A stretch of 63,946 nucleotides of DNA from Saprospiraceae bacterium. GTDB lineage: Bacteria > Bacteroidota > Bacteroidia > Chitinophagales > Saprospiraceae. The stretch is from positions 105,934-169,879 of the forward strand of contig JABSSL010000005.1 in assembly GCA_013214355.1 (NCBI GenBank). The letters run 5' to 3'. Every line of letters starts with the position of its first letter. Positions within the stretch are counted from its first letter, which is position 1. Of the stretch, positions 28,701 to 38,250 are shown piece after piece. The notes beneath the pieces are model-generated. The model did no database searches. It was given only the letters and a program-made list of their open reading frames with translations, and was not told the DNA's origin. The position numbers were made by a program, and so were the translations under genes.

Positions 28701-29080
28701 TTCTTTTACTGAATCAGGCCGAAGCAGGGTACGAAGTATCCGCGCTACCAGAAGCTTTTCAAATCTCCCCCATCATGGGAAGCATACCCTTGGATATCAA
28801 CGGAGACGGAAGACTAGATCTAATCACCGCTGGGAACTTTCAAGCCACTGAAACTACACAAATTGGGTGGTATGACTCCTCCTTTGGGCAGATTGCCTAT
28901 CAAGATCAGAATGGGAACCTAATTTCTCAGCCTACGCTTGCATTGGGACTCAATCTTGACGGTGATATTCGCGCTCTAGGCACCTTATCCTTAGCTAATG
29001 GTAAACTTCTAATTTTAGGGGTCAGATATGGCGCCAAGCTTGTGGCCTATCAATTTATTCCTCCAACTAATCCTCTCTAA
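25760..29080 (+). pseudogene. FG-GAP/VCBS and ASPIC/UnbV lipoprotein, paralogue 3, with in-frame amber stop at 27395-27397
   Basis: The ATG at 25760 (or 25766) gives a lipoprotein signal (ISYTVYFLTSC); a GTG at 25748 is less likely. The frame runs 545 codons, meets TAG, then continues in the same frame for 560 more codons to 29080. Both halves are family sequence: an N-terminal FG-GAP propeller (DFNNDGLSDLFFTGN, DYDLDGDLDLYLL, DINLDGWPDIYAANDF), a UnbV domain split by the TAG, then a second propeller (DINGDGLTDVFLGG, DYDQDGDIDLFLGG). Paralogue 2 has a tyrosine at the aligned place (QYYEAHL versus QY-stop-EYSPQ), so one base change from TAC or TAT explains it. TAG ends several intact genes here, so recoding is unlikely. 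Confidence 0.85.
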
Positions 29081-29083
29081 ATG

Positions 29084-30493
29084 CTAATTTGAGTTCACTT
29101 TCTTGGGCTTAGCCCAGGCCCTGCGCATACGGTACGGAAGCTGCCAAACCTGTCCCTCCTCATCCGCAAAGTACAATCTGGATATGGAGAAAGCATTTGG
29201 ATCTCCATCTGCCCAGAAATAGAAAAACGCCGAGTCACCATCGTGTACTCTCCGCACGTAATTGTGATTATAGGTACTCCCAGCGGTAAGACTTCGCACT
29301 GACTTCCAGTTTTTGCCAGCATCATCGCTACGCCATTCTACTACTTCTCCACCTCCTCCATGAGGCTGAGGCCCAGCTTGTGCTGGTGCAACTACCTTCC
29401 AGGATTCACCGTCTACCCACAAACTTCCCATATCATAATTATGATCAGAAGTACCAATGACTGAGGTATTCCATTGACCATTCTTCCAGTAGCAAACGAT
29501 CCACTCCCGTGGCGCATTCTTGGGACCTGGCTCATGGCCACCACTGGTTAAATAAAGGCAGATTGGATTTCCCTTGTCATCAAATTGCATATCTTTTAAG
29601 TATACATTCTTCCCTTGAGAAGCATAGTCCTGCACGAGTGCAGGTGAATTGACCTGCCTTAGGGGTGTCTCTATGGATCGTCCATCTACGGTTTGCCACG
29701 TTTGACCCATATCAGTGGATTCGACATAGTATAGATTAGTGCGTTTATCTACATTTCCATTTGGATGCCTGCTGAAAAAGCTAGCTACTTTTCCTTGGTA
29801 ATGGTAACTAACTTGATAATGGCCACTCTTATCTTCCATTGGCCCAATAATTCCAGCAAGCTGCTGGTCTTCCGACCAGGTAAAACCGTCTGTGCTAGAT
29901 TCGAAGTACAACTCCCGCACTCCGGTGTACTTCGTGAAAAAATGGAAAAAGCCCTTTCCTGGCAGCCACCAAATTTGGGGATAAGTCATCTCTTCTTCGG
30001 AGACCTCCTCAAACTGCTTAATTGAATGAGGTTCCTTACTCCGAAACTTAAACCCGGGTCTCTTTTTGCCTCTTCCACTCACAAATACCCAGATGTAACC
30101 CTCATCATCCAGCGCAATGCTCGGATTATCATGTGGGTCATCCACGCCCATTTTGTCATATACGATCCTAGGCTTTGAACATTTTCCAGTCGAATGATCA
30201 AAACTACCAATCATACAAAGAAGATGTTTAGCCTTAGGTTTTGTGGTGCCGCCGTAAACGAAGTACGTCTGACGAGCTACCGTGTCATAGATGGCTAATG
30301 GTCGATGCTTAGCAGTATAGGTTCCTAGGCCCCCAGAATATTTATCGCCAAATTCGGATACTTGTCCTAAGGTAAACCAGATCCCCCGATAACCGTTAAT
30401 CGTATTTGATGCCTGTGAAGGTTTTTGAGAAATCGCTAACAAAGGAAAAACCAGGCTAAAGACTAAAAAGAAGTAGAGGCGGTAATGCGGCAT
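29084..30493 (-). CDS. Secreted BNR_4 beta-propeller protein, possible polysaccharide lyase or glycan-binding propeller
   Basis: The 469-residue protein has signal peptide MPHYRLYFFLVFSLVFPLLAISQ. The mature part opens with NGYRGIWFTLGQ and YSGGLGTYTAKHRPLAIY, then carries BNR/Asp-box-like blades such as ESSTDGFTWSEDQ, ESTDMGQTWQTVDG and RSDDAGKNWKSV. This fits the BNR_4 family of seven-bladed propellers, which includes ulvan-lyase-like enzymes (PL24/PL25 relatives) as well as uncharacterised proteins. Conserved His and Tyr residues are present (NPSIALDDEG, SGHYQVSYHYQGK), but I cannot place the catalytic pair with confidence. It ends three bases from the convergent UnbV gene. Confidence 0.7.
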   Translation of the reverse strand: MPHYRLYFFLVFSLVFPLLAISQKPSQASNTINGYRGIWFTLGQVSEFGDKYSGGLGTYTAKHRPLAIYDTVARQTYFVYGGTTKPKAKHLLCMIGSFDHSTGKCSKPRIVYDKMGVDDPHDNPSIALDDEGYIWVFVSGRGKKRPGFKFRSKEPHSIKQFEEVSEEEMTYPQIWWLPGKGFFHFFTKYTGVRELYFESSTDGFTWSEDQQLAGIIGPMEDKSGHYQVSYHYQGKVASFFSRHPNGNVDKRTNLYYVESTDMGQTWQTVDGRSIETPLRQVNSPALVQDYASQGKNVYLKDMQFDDKGNPICLYLTSGGHEPGPKNAPREWIVCYWKNGQWNTSVIGTSDHNYDMGSLWVDGESWKVVAPAQAGPQPHGGGGEVVEWRSDDAGKNWKSVRSLTAGSTYNHNYVRRVHDGDSAFFYFWADGDPNAFSISRLYFADEEGQVWQLPYRMRRAWAKPKKVNSN

Positions 30494-30585
30494 GCATGTA
30501 CAATTTAGGAGGTGAAACCAATTAGAAATGCCAACCTCTAAGGTCCCAAGCGCTCTCCTCTACGGGCGAGAAATTTGCTTTAAAA

Positions 30586-30951
30586 CTAATCAGTCGTACC
30601 TTGACCAAAGGCTAGTCGATGGCCACTTGGCAATTCCAAAACAAACTCTCGCATGCCATAATCCGTGCTACTTAAAGGTTCTCTAAAAGGTACGCCTTTG
30701 TCCTGATATTCCTTAAATAATCCCGTTATATCCTCGCAAAAAATGTAGGCGCTGTTATTGGGTAATAGCTGCGGTGGATTATCCACTAAACTAAGGTTGA
30801 TGGTAATCCCATCTCTCTTTACTACAGCGTAGTCCAGAGGGGCTTCAGTCTGAAAGTGTTTGCTGAAACCCAGCTTATCAACAAAGAAGTTCAATGTAGT
30901 GGAGATATCGGTAAGAGGAAGAATTACTGCTAGATGTGAAAGCCTGGACAT
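30586..30951 (-). CDS. VOC-superfamily (glyoxalase/bleomycin-resistance fold) protein
   Basis: The 121-residue protein has the two beta-alpha-beta-beta-beta units of the vicinal oxygen chelate fold. It starts LSHLAVILPLTDISTTLNFF and ends REFVLELPSGHRLAFGQG. The usual first metal His is present near the start (SHLAVIL), and Glu near the end (LELPSGH) could be another ligand. Members act as small dioxygenases, isomerases or antibiotic-binding proteins. It lies between the AraC regulator and the BNR_4 gene; its reaction is not assignable. Confidence 0.78.
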   Translation of the reverse strand: MSRLSHLAVILPLTDISTTLNFFVDKLGFSKHFQTEAPLDYAVVKRDGITINLSLVDNPPQLLPNNSAYIFCEDITGLFKEYQDKGVPFREPLSSTDYGMREFVLELPSGHRLAFGQGTTD

Positions 30952-31159
30952 AGCTATAATTTAATTAGATAAGGAGTTATAATATCGTATTCAAGTTCTC
31001 CCCTTTTGACAGTAGATTAACCAATAAAGCTGCTAAAAATGAATACTAAGTGAAGTCAGTCCTAAATAGAGAAAGCTCCGATCTCCCCTGTGTTCACAAC
31101 TAACAGGTATAGGTCTTCCATGGGGTCAATACCGCCTTCTAGATCCTTTTTGTTGAAAA

Positions 31160-31960
31160 CTAGGCTTTTAACCGCAGGCGAAATTGGTGGGGTGAGATCC
31201 CGTAATGTCGCTTAAATGCCCGTATTAAATGAGCATCGTCATAGAATCCCGATTCAAAAGAGATTTCGCTCAGTTTAAGTTTCGTATTTAGCAATAGTTC
31301 CACCGTGTGAGCCAGCTTAATCCGCATCTGGTATTGGCTGATCGTCTTACCCGTATATTTCTTGAAAGTCCTGGCCAGGTAAACGGGGTGAACAAAAACT
31401 CTTTGGCTCAGGCCTTGTAGAGAATGAAACTGATCTAGCTCAGTAGACAGAATTTGTTGTACTTCTAGCACTACCCGACGGGACTTTCGACAGGAAATTT
31501 CACGAGCGTTTATCTCGTCAAGCCAATTATACAGTATCTGTAAAACAGCTTCCGAATTGGGATCTCGATGATGAGCCCAAAGGATTTTAAAGATCGCAGG
31601 GTGGCTATCGGAGGAATAGGTAGCAAAACCACTTGGAAAGGCAAAGCTATTGACAGCTTCTTTCTCCCATCCCGCTTTAAATTCTATATTAAAACAAGTG
31701 GAGGCTCGATCCTGGAAAATGTTCTGATGAATATATTGGCTAGGCCTAAAAACGATATCACCCGCACGTATCAGTCTGCTATCGCGCCCATTATCTTCGA
31801 TATAAGTGCCATGGGTAAGAATACTGAGATAGGGGTTGCTATGGCAGTGCGCTTCTATTCGTTCCCCCTTTTCGTAGGAGGTCAAGCTAAGTTTAAATCT
31901 GAGCTCGTCCGTTGATTGTAAAGCTCTTCCGAAGTATTGTCCCTCATCTAAGTTTATCAT
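31160..31960 (-). CDS. AraC-family transcriptional regulator
   Basis: The 266-residue protein has an N-terminal cupin-like sensing domain (SLTSYEKGERIEAHCHSNPY, FRPSQYIHQN) and two C-terminal helix-turn-helix motifs in about 165-262 (LSQRVFVHPVYLARTFKKYT, SFESGFYDDAHLIRAFKRHY). AraC proteins usually activate nearby catabolic genes when a sugar or metabolite binds. It lies 41 bases downstream of the GH97 gene on the same strand, so it is the likely local regulator of the sulfatase-to-GH97 block. No operator could be recognised with confidence. Confidence 0.9.
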   Translation of the reverse strand: MINLDEGQYFGRALQSTDELRFKLSLTSYEKGERIEAHCHSNPYLSILTHGTYIEDNGRDSRLIRAGDIVFRPSQYIHQNIFQDRASTCFNIEFKAGWEKEAVNSFAFPSGFATYSSDSHPAIFKILWAHHRDPNSEAVLQILYNWLDEINAREISCRKSRRVVLEVQQILSTELDQFHSLQGLSQRVFVHPVYLARTFKKYTGKTISQYQMRIKLAHTVELLLNTKLKLSEISFESGFYDDAHLIRAFKRHYGISPHQFRLRLKA

Positions 31961-32001
31961 GAATAGCCATTTAAATCACCTGGTATAGATAGAAGGACAC
32001 A

Positions 32002-33891
32002 CTAAATTGCTTTTAGTTGGATGGCAGCTCCACCCCCGCTTTTCAGGTCAAGTTGTAAACGATCGGTACTGGTTAAAACGCTTTCAACAACACGGTAATC
32101 CTCTGCATGTCGGTTAGCATTAATACCATCGACGAAGACACGAGCTTGAAAACGTGACTCGGATAGAAAGGACAGGTCTAGCTGGAGAACTCGTTCTGTC
32201 CAATCCGTTAAAGCCCCAATGTACCAGTCCTTCCCTTTCTGCCTAGCTATGACCACATATTCTCCAATTTTTCCATCTAGTACTATGGTCTCATCCCAGG
32301 TCACTGGCACCTCGGAAAGGAAAGACAGAATATCCGGATAAGGCAGGTAAGCTGTAGGTGCGTCACAGAGCATCTGCATGGGGCTATAATAAACGACATA
32401 CATTCCCAATTGATGACAACGCGTACCATGGCTCATCGGATTATTATAGTCGGTAAAGAACTTCCCTTTAATGGAGTTTCGCATAGAACCGGGTGTGTAG
32501 TCCATCGGCCCTGCGATCATGCGTGTGAAGGCCAGATCTACATTGTGTCCTGGCGTTTCATCCTTGTCAAACTTGTTATACTCATTACCTCGAACGCCCT
32601 CATAATTGATAACGTTCGGATAGGTACGATGAAGTCCGGTAGGTTTACTACAGCCGTGTATATTTAGTAAGAGCTTTCGCTTGGCCGTTTCCCTGGCTAG
32701 TCGCTCATAGAAATCAATCGCAATTTGATCGTCTCTGTCAATAAAATCCACCTTCACCCCAACTACACCCCATGCTTGAAATTGATCTAAGGCTGCTTGC
32801 ATCTGTCGATCCAGGGTGTGCCAAACACACCACAATACAATCCCTACGTTACGCTCGTTAGCATATTGGACGAGATGGGGGACGTCGACAGTAGGTTTCT
32901 GTAAAAGCAAGTCAAACACATCAGACCAGCCTTCATCCATAATTACGTACTCCAGTCCGTGTTGAGCAGCAAAGTCAATGTAATATTCGTAGGTTCTATT
33001 ATTTACCCCTGTTTCAAAATCGACCCCTATTAAGTTCCAGTCATTAAACCAGTCCCAGGCTACCTTCCCTGGCTTTATCCAATCCGTTTCAATTACCGAC
33101 GGACGCGACAATTTGAAAACCATATCACTATCTGCCAGGTCTCGATCCGATTCGGCTACGATGATAGCCCTCCAGGGAAAATCACGTACCCCATGGCTTT
33201 CCGCTAAATAATCCGCCCGTTCTGTCACTTTCAGATTAAACTGGCATAAGCCTCCTGGCTCCCATGTCGTCGGATAAGCGGGAAACAGACCATCCAAAAA
33301 AAATCGGTTGTTATTCCCTAATTTCCGGATATACATCCCAGGATAATCGTAGAGATCAGCCTCGGTAATCGCCAACTTACAAGCGGGAGTATCTACGATC
33401 AGTGGCAAGCTGATGAATTCCTCTTCCACTACCTCGCTAATCTTGTATTTAGTATACAGTTTTTCATACGAGGTTTGAAAATCGCCCACTACATGTGCCA
33501 CCAAGGCATGGTCTTGCAAAAAGCGAAAGCCAACTTCTTCTGCGGTGACTTTGATTATCTTGTCCAAATGGGTTTGAAATCGGTAGGCCACTCCATCATC
33601 GTAGGCTCTAAAGCGTAAGTTATACCCGCCGTCCATCTCCAACAATAATTCATTGTAGGCATTGCGAACCTCCGAACGAATCCCCCATACTGTGGGAATC
33701 ATCTCCTCTTCTTGCCGAATGCTTGTGTTAAGCACCTTAGGATGAGTACCTAATACTTGACCGTCTTGTAAGCTCAGACTCAAGGGAGAAAACCACATAA
33801 CGTTCTGCCCTTGGAAGTCTATAGCATAATAAATCTTATCAGTAAATTGTATACGGATGCGTATATTCCGACTTGGAGATTCTAGCTGCAT
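32002..33891 (-). CDS. Glycoside hydrolase family 97, retaining type (alpha-galactosidase-like)
   Basis: The 629-residue protein has an N-terminal GH97 super-beta-sandwich (about 1-265), a TIM barrel (about 266-525) and a C-terminal beta domain. In the barrel, GVKVDFIDRDD carries Asp382, aligned with the nucleophile of the retaining GH97 subgroup (alpha-galactosidases), and EGVRGNE at 430-436 supplies the probable acid/base. The SusB-type inverting subgroup lacks that Asp. Unusually there is no signal peptide: the only ATG is 33891, and the frame upstream meets a stop without another ATG. It may be cytoplasmic and act on imported oligosaccharides. It belongs to a long same-strand catabolic block. 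Confidence 0.88.
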   Translation of the reverse strand: MQLESPSRNIRIRIQFTDKIYYAIDFQGQNVMWFSPLSLSLQDGQVLGTHPKVLNTSIRQEEEMIPTVWGIRSEVRNAYNELLLEMDGGYNLRFRAYDDGVAYRFQTHLDKIIKVTAEEVGFRFLQDHALVAHVVGDFQTSYEKLYTKYKISEVVEEEFISLPLIVDTPACKLAITEADLYDYPGMYIRKLGNNNRFFLDGLFPAYPTTWEPGGLCQFNLKVTERADYLAESHGVRDFPWRAIIVAESDRDLADSDMVFKLSRPSVIETDWIKPGKVAWDWFNDWNLIGVDFETGVNNRTYEYYIDFAAQHGLEYVIMDEGWSDVFDLLLQKPTVDVPHLVQYANERNVGIVLWCVWHTLDRQMQAALDQFQAWGVVGVKVDFIDRDDQIAIDFYERLARETAKRKLLLNIHGCSKPTGLHRTYPNVINYEGVRGNEYNKFDKDETPGHNVDLAFTRMIAGPMDYTPGSMRNSIKGKFFTDYNNPMSHGTRCHQLGMYVVYYSPMQMLCDAPTAYLPYPDILSFLSEVPVTWDETIVLDGKIGEYVVIARQKGKDWYIGALTDWTERVLQLDLSFLSESRFQARVFVDGINANRHAEDYRVVESVLTSTDRLQLDLKSGGGAAIQLKAI

Positions 33892-34080
33892 GAGTTGCTC
33901 TATCTGCTGGATCCCGGGATGAAGTACAGGCTTTATCTTGATCCGGGAAGTTTAATGTTTTGAGTCTCACGCAAGTTATAAACTACCAGCTATATTCCAC
34001 GATGTCTATCAGACTTTTAATCAGCCCTTTTTCCTCTCTAGCAAAGAGCTTATTGAGCAGCCGGAGCGTCATCCACTTGA

Positions 34081-35178
34081 TCAACATTCCGCCAACCAAG
34101 TCCTTAAGTATTGTGCCAGTTCAGTTATATTGGGACTATGTCCAAGCGAAACGTACGCACCAGAATTGGCTATCCCCGCCACTAAGCAAGCTCTACTAGA
34201 AACACCTAGACACATCCCTAGGCAATATCCGGCATTCAAGTTATCGCCCGCTCCCGTTTGAACCTTTGGATGCTCCACCACTTTACCCAACTGCTCCATA
34301 GCGCCCTCTTTTGTGACCAACAAAGCTCGGTCGATCGGATGGATCACTAATTGACGCAGGTTCAATTGGCCGAAAAGTGCAGTTCCTAGTTCTTTCAATT
34401 CTGTAAGTACGGGTTCATCTGGAAAATGGATTTGATATAGGAAAATGGCTTCATTTTCATTGACCCCTAGGGTTACCTGTCCAAATTGAGAAAATTGGCC
34501 TATCGTCTGTAGTAAGGTACGAATAGCTTCTGCTGGTTTAGCGCTGGGATCGGCTAGATCAAAAAAGAACTGTTGATTTCCTTCTGCACATTTTGGCATC
34601 AAATGTTCTAGTATCCCTAGTAGTAGATTATTTGCCATTGGCAGATTACTCCAGTCCACCAGCGCTTGTAGTTCACTTTCACGAAAGAGTCTCTCCAACC
34701 TTTCTAAGCCGACCACCTCCACTAATTTTTCCCATCCCAAGTTCCGAAATGCCTCGACGTCGGAAAGAATCAATTTTCCATCCCCAAATTCTAAGGCAAT
34801 TGTTTCAGCAGGAATGCCTAGGGAAATCAACTGAGTAGGTAGATCTTTGAAAACAGGATGGATAGATGGACTCCCCAAGGTACCCACACAAGTGGTTTCA
34901 AACCCCAAATGGGCCAAAGCATTGGCCATAATTGGAGCATTACCACCCAGCTTCACCTCCTGAGAGACCAATTCAATTTGGGCGCTCTTACCCGCTGCAA
35001 ATGCCAAGCGGTCTGCAAAGGCTGCAATCGTAGGAAATGGCTCAAAGTCTGCTCCCTTTCTTTTCTTTACAACCTTTTTAATCTGGTCAACATACCCGTC
35101 AAATCCTACCAATGCCTTTTTTCTGATGGGTCGCTCCAGCGCCCCTAGCAATTCTTCAATAGCCTCGCGAGTACTCAT
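34081..35178 (-). CDS. PfkB-family carbohydrate kinase
   Basis: The ATG at 35178 overlaps the deoC stop as TGATG; a TTG three bases upstream is less likely. The 365-residue product has GFDGYVDQI near the N-terminus, sugar-binding block GGNAPIMANALAHLG near 78-92, and the C-terminal ATP/catalytic motif TGAGDNLNAGY, whose Asp is the general base. It phosphorylates a sugar at the expense of ATP. Coupling to DeoC suggests the product may be the aldolase substrate, as in deoxyribose catabolism by a deoxyribokinase. The protein is longer than typical ribokinases (about 300), so another substrate is possible. Confidence 0.85.
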   Translation of the reverse strand: MSTREAIEELLGALERPIRKKALVGFDGYVDQIKKVVKKRKGADFEPFPTIAAFADRLAFAAGKSAQIELVSQEVKLGGNAPIMANALAHLGFETTCVGTLGSPSIHPVFKDLPTQLISLGIPAETIALEFGDGKLILSDVEAFRNLGWEKLVEVVGLERLERLFRESELQALVDWSNLPMANNLLLGILEHLMPKCAEGNQQFFFDLADPSAKPAEAIRTLLQTIGQFSQFGQVTLGVNENEAIFLYQIHFPDEPVLTELKELGTALFGQLNLRQLVIHPIDRALLVTKEGAMEQLGKVVEHPKVQTGAGDNLNAGYCLGMCLGVSSRACLVAGIANSGAYVSLGHSPNITELAQYLRTWLAEC

Positions 35179-35936
35179 CAATATCCCTTTGTCTCCCCGT
35201 AAGATTTTCCATCGCCTGCTTGCCCGCCAAATCGTTCTGCAGCATCATCCAAAATCTTGGCCGTAGCGGTAGCACCAATCCGGGTTACCCCTAAGGCTCT
35301 CACCTTGAGTAGATCATCTAGTGTCCGTACTCCGCCGGCAGCCTTAACTTGCACGGTAGCTGCGCTATGGGAGCGCATTAGCTTTAGATCTGGTTCAGTA
35401 GCCCCCTTGTAACCATATTTACCGTCCGAGCCCTTTACCATACCATATCCTGTAGAGGTTTTGACAAACTCAGCTTTCAATTCACTGCAGATCTCGCACA
35501 ACTTAATTTTGAATTTGTCTGCGGGAAGAAAGTCGTTCTCAAAGATCACCTTCAGAGCTGCGCCATGTCGGTGGGTCATCTCAGCTACAGCACCAATCTC
35601 CTGTCGGATATAGTCCCAATCTTCTCCCAAGACTTTACCGATATTCACTACCATATCAATCTCTACTGCCCCATCTAGGCAAGCCTGTTCTGTTTCCGCT
35701 ACCTTGATCGCAATTGTACTGTTACCTTGTGGAAAACCAATTACCGTTCCAACCATTACTGAAGAACCAGACAACCACTCTACGGCCTGTTTCACTGCAT
35801 AGGGTTTAATACATACCGAGGCCACATCATAAGCCTTGGCCAATGCGCACCCGGCCTCCAAGTCCTGTTCTGTCATAGTAGGATGCAGCAAAGAATGATC
35901 AATCATCTTTGCCAGATCTTTAACACTTACTTCCAT
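35178..35936 (-). CDS. deoC: Deoxyribose-phosphate aldolase
   Basis: The 252-residue protein shows the DeoC active site in full: Asp94 in EIDMVVNIG, Schiff-base Lys159 in FVKTSTGYG, and Lys198 in VKAAGGVRTLDD. It cleaves 2-deoxyribose 5-phosphate (or a related 2-deoxy sugar phosphate) to glyceraldehyde 3-phosphate and acetaldehyde in the cytoplasm. Stop and start codons overlap with the PfkB kinase downstream (TGATG), so the two are translationally coupled. The Gfo/Idh dehydrogenase gene precedes it by 75 bases. No nucleoside phosphorylase or phosphopentomutase is in the window, which points to free or glycan-derived sugars rather than nucleosides. Confidence 0.93.
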   Translation of the reverse strand: MEVSVKDLAKMIDHSLLHPTMTEQDLEAGCALAKAYDVASVCIKPYAVKQAVEWLSGSSVMVGTVIGFPQGNSTIAIKVAETEQACLDGAVEIDMVVNIGKVLGEDWDYIRQEIGAVAEMTHRHGAALKVIFENDFLPADKFKIKLCEICSELKAEFVKTSTGYGMVKGSDGKYGYKGATEPDLKLMRSHSAATVQVKAAGGVRTLDDLLKVRALGVTRIGATATAKILDDAAERFGGQAGDGKSYGETKGY

Positions 35937-36011
35937 TTGTTTTTGTTTAGCTCTCCAGTAATGTAGCGGGAGAAGATGATAAAGTTGATATCAATAAATC
36001 TATTCACGGGT

Positions 36012-37160
36012 TTATAAGCTAACCCAACGTTCCTCTTGATGGCTTAACAAAATGGCGTCACATAAGCGAACCTCTTGATGCCCATCCTGAAAGGTAGGAT
36101 ACAAGGCTTCTTGGCTAGATTTACCGGCTGCGATGGCATCATAGAAGGACCGGAAACACTGTTTGAAGGTATCGGGGAATCCTTCATTATGCCCTCCTGG
36201 ATAATTGGCAAAAGGCCGTACACCCGCGTGTAAAAGACTAGGATCCTTTATAAGTGTTTGATTTGCCGCCTGGCGCTGTCCCATCCAAAGTTGATTCGGT
36301 TGTTCACTATTCCAGGCAATAGCATTCTTAGATCCTGAAATCTCATATCTAAGGCAGTTTTTGCGACCTGCGGTAACTTGGGACACCCAGAGCTGACCTT
36401 TCCCGCCACCTTTGAAACGGAACAAGATGCTTCCACAATCGTCAGTAGAAATATCAACCGTCTCTAGCTGATCTTCTGGGATGGCATCATCGCTAAAGGT
36501 CGCCACTTCTCCTTTAGGTCTTTTGCGAACAGGATGAACAGTGGAAAGATCCGCAAATACCGCCTCTACCTCTAAACCCGTAATGTCATGAATCAAATCC
36601 ATCCAATGGGTTCCAATATCGGAAACCGCCCGCAAAGCCCCGCCTTGATCCGCTAGAACTCTCCAGTTGTAATCGGTTTCATAAAGTAGCCAATCCTGTA
36701 CATAACTTCCCACAATCGAGAAAACGCGCCCCAATTCACCACCTCTAACCCGTTGCCGCGCCTCCAAATTCAAAGGATAATATCTAATGTTGTAGCAAAC
36801 CCCAGCCGCTAGGCCCGTTGAATCCGCCAAAGCTACCAATTCAGCTGTCTCTTCAGCATTCATCGCCAATGGCTTTTCACACATCACGTGTTTCCCGGCC
36901 AGCAGCGCCCGTTTCGACATTTCAAAATGCAGAACGTTAGGCACGGCCAGATGTACTGCATCTACTTCCTTATCCGCCAGTAATTCATCGAATGAGGCAT
37001 AAGCCAGCTCCAGTCCATGGTTATCTCGCACTCGCCCTCCCTTTGCAGGGGAACTTCCCAGCACCCCTTTAACCTTTACGCCTAGGCGTTGAAGCGCTTC
37101 GATATGAACGGGACCAATAAAGCCCGTACCTGCCACAGCAGCTGTAAATTGACTGTACAT
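36012..37160 (-). CDS. Gfo/Idh/MocA-family NAD(P)-dependent sugar oxidoreductase
   Basis: The 382-residue protein starts with a Rossmann motif ([11 protein letters not shown], 9-19) and carries CEKPLAMN near 95, the conserved Lys-Pro of the family. In the middle, [16 protein letters not shown] supplies the catalytic Asp/His region. Members oxidise hydroxyl groups of sugars, inositols or anhydrosugars, or remove modifications from glycans. No signal peptide is seen, so it is cytoplasmic. It lies between the exported deacetylase and deoC in the same-strand block; 162 bases upstream separate it from the deacetylase gene. Confidence 0.9.
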   Translation of the reverse strand: MYSQFTAAVAGTGFIGPVHIEALQRLGVKVKGVLGSSPAKGGRVRDNHGLELAYASFDELLADKEVDAVHLAVPNVLHFEMSKRALLAGKHVMCEKPLAMNAEETAELVALADSTGLAAGVCYNIRYYPLNLEARQRVRGGELGRVFSIVGSYVQDWLLYETDYNWRVLADQGGALRAVSDIGTHWMDLIHDITGLEVEAVFADLSTVHPVRKRPKGEVATFSDDAIPEDQLETVDISTDDCGSILFRFKGGGKGQLWVSQVTAGRKNCLRYEISGSKNAIAWNSEQPNQLWMGQRQAANQTLIKDPSLLHAGVRPFANYPGGHNEGFPDTFKQCFRSFYDAIAAGKSSQEALYPTFQDGHQEVRLCDAILLSHQEERWVSL

Positions 37161-37322
37161 GTTGTAGTAAGTTTTCGTTTCTCAATTATCTTTCAACAGC
37201 CATCCCTATTCCTATACCGCATGAATGACCAGATAACAAGATACGAATTCGAATCTCGATAGGATCTTCTTCACAAATAACTATCAAACATCAGGAGAAA
37301 CGTATCATCACCTATTCAAGTA

Positions 37323-38204
37323 TCATTTCAAATCCTTATAACTAATCAACTCAATATTAAGCTTTTGCAGTACCTCTTTTACTGCTTCACTTGTAAACAC
37401 TTTGGTTACCCCCTCCCGATCCGCAGCTACATTCTCATATCCTTTATGCCCTACGGTCTCTAATTCTAAAACATCATAGCCAGGGTGTTCTAGGATCAAC
37501 CAATCTCCAGGACCCAAGTTTTCCAGTACTTGGATCAAACGGGCTTCTTTTTCTTCAGCGGTGTATTCACTCCCTGACCATGAGGGCGCAAATTCCACTC
37601 CTTCTTTTTCCCAATGAATAGCTAAATCATACTCCTTGGCCAACCTATACATTAACTCTTTAGCTTCCGGACTAATATTGGAGCAGCCCATGTGATCAGA
37701 CATATGACTGAGCTGGGGTATCTTCTTCTTGGCTAGTTCAATCTGTGCGCGCCACTCTGCCTCAACCTCGGCTAATAACCAATCCTTTGATTTCAGGTAC
37801 CCCAATTCAGGAATCTTCTGATTCTGCCACAGCATAGGAAAAAAATAGCCATCCTCGTCTACCAAGCTTTGGGCTTTAGTTAGCGGTCGCCATTTTAGGT
37901 AAGTCCACTCACTAGTCAGAGCAAGATGTACACCTGCGTCCAGGCCAGGATTATCCCGTAGCATCTGGGCGGCCTCTTCAAACCAGGGTCCCGTTACAAG
38001 CACTTCTACCGACCGTGCAATCCCTTTCTTATAGGTTTCCAAGCAAGCGACATTTACGGCGTGCGAAAAACCCATATCATCAATCCTCACCAACAATCGA
38101 GTCTTGCCATTTTGTGCAGCGCAACCGGAGATCGATAAGCAGCTAGAAAATGCCAGTAGAACTATGAAACTAAGCAGGACTTGGCCCATTGATTTCTTGA
38201 ACAT
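37323..38204 (-). CDS. Exported YdjC/ChbG-type carbohydrate deacetylase
   Basis: The 293-residue protein has a signal sequence with a lipobox-like end (SSCLSISGC). The ChbG/HpnK family motifs are present: RIDDMGFSHAVN (metal-binding Asp pair), DAGVHLALTSEW with His, and SHMSDHMGC with the His-x-x-x-His-like pair. ChbG removes an acetyl group from N-acetylated oligosaccharides with a divalent metal. The conventional ChbG is cytoplasmic, so the export signal is notable. It is 46 bases after the FAD oxidoreductase in the same transcript direction. Confidence 0.85.
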   Translation of the reverse strand: MFKKSMGQVLLSFIVLLAFSSCLSISGCAAQNGKTRLLVRIDDMGFSHAVNVACLETYKKGIARSVEVLVTGPWFEEAAQMLRDNPGLDAGVHLALTSEWTYLKWRPLTKAQSLVDEDGYFFPMLWQNQKIPELGYLKSKDWLLAEVEAEWRAQIELAKKKIPQLSHMSDHMGCSNISPEAKELMYRLAKEYDLAIHWEKEGVEFAPSWSGSEYTAEEKEARLIQVLENLGPGDWLILEHPGYDVLELETVGHKGYENVAADREGVTKVFTSEAVKEVLQKLNIELISYKDLK

Positions 38205-38250
38205 CAGATTGATTTAGTTATTTCATGGTACCTTAAGCCGGTCACACTAT

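Noticed and set aside
33960-34199. Small plus-strand frame overlapping the end of the PfkB gene
   Set aside because: Low-complexity translation, no homology, mostly antisense to the kinase.
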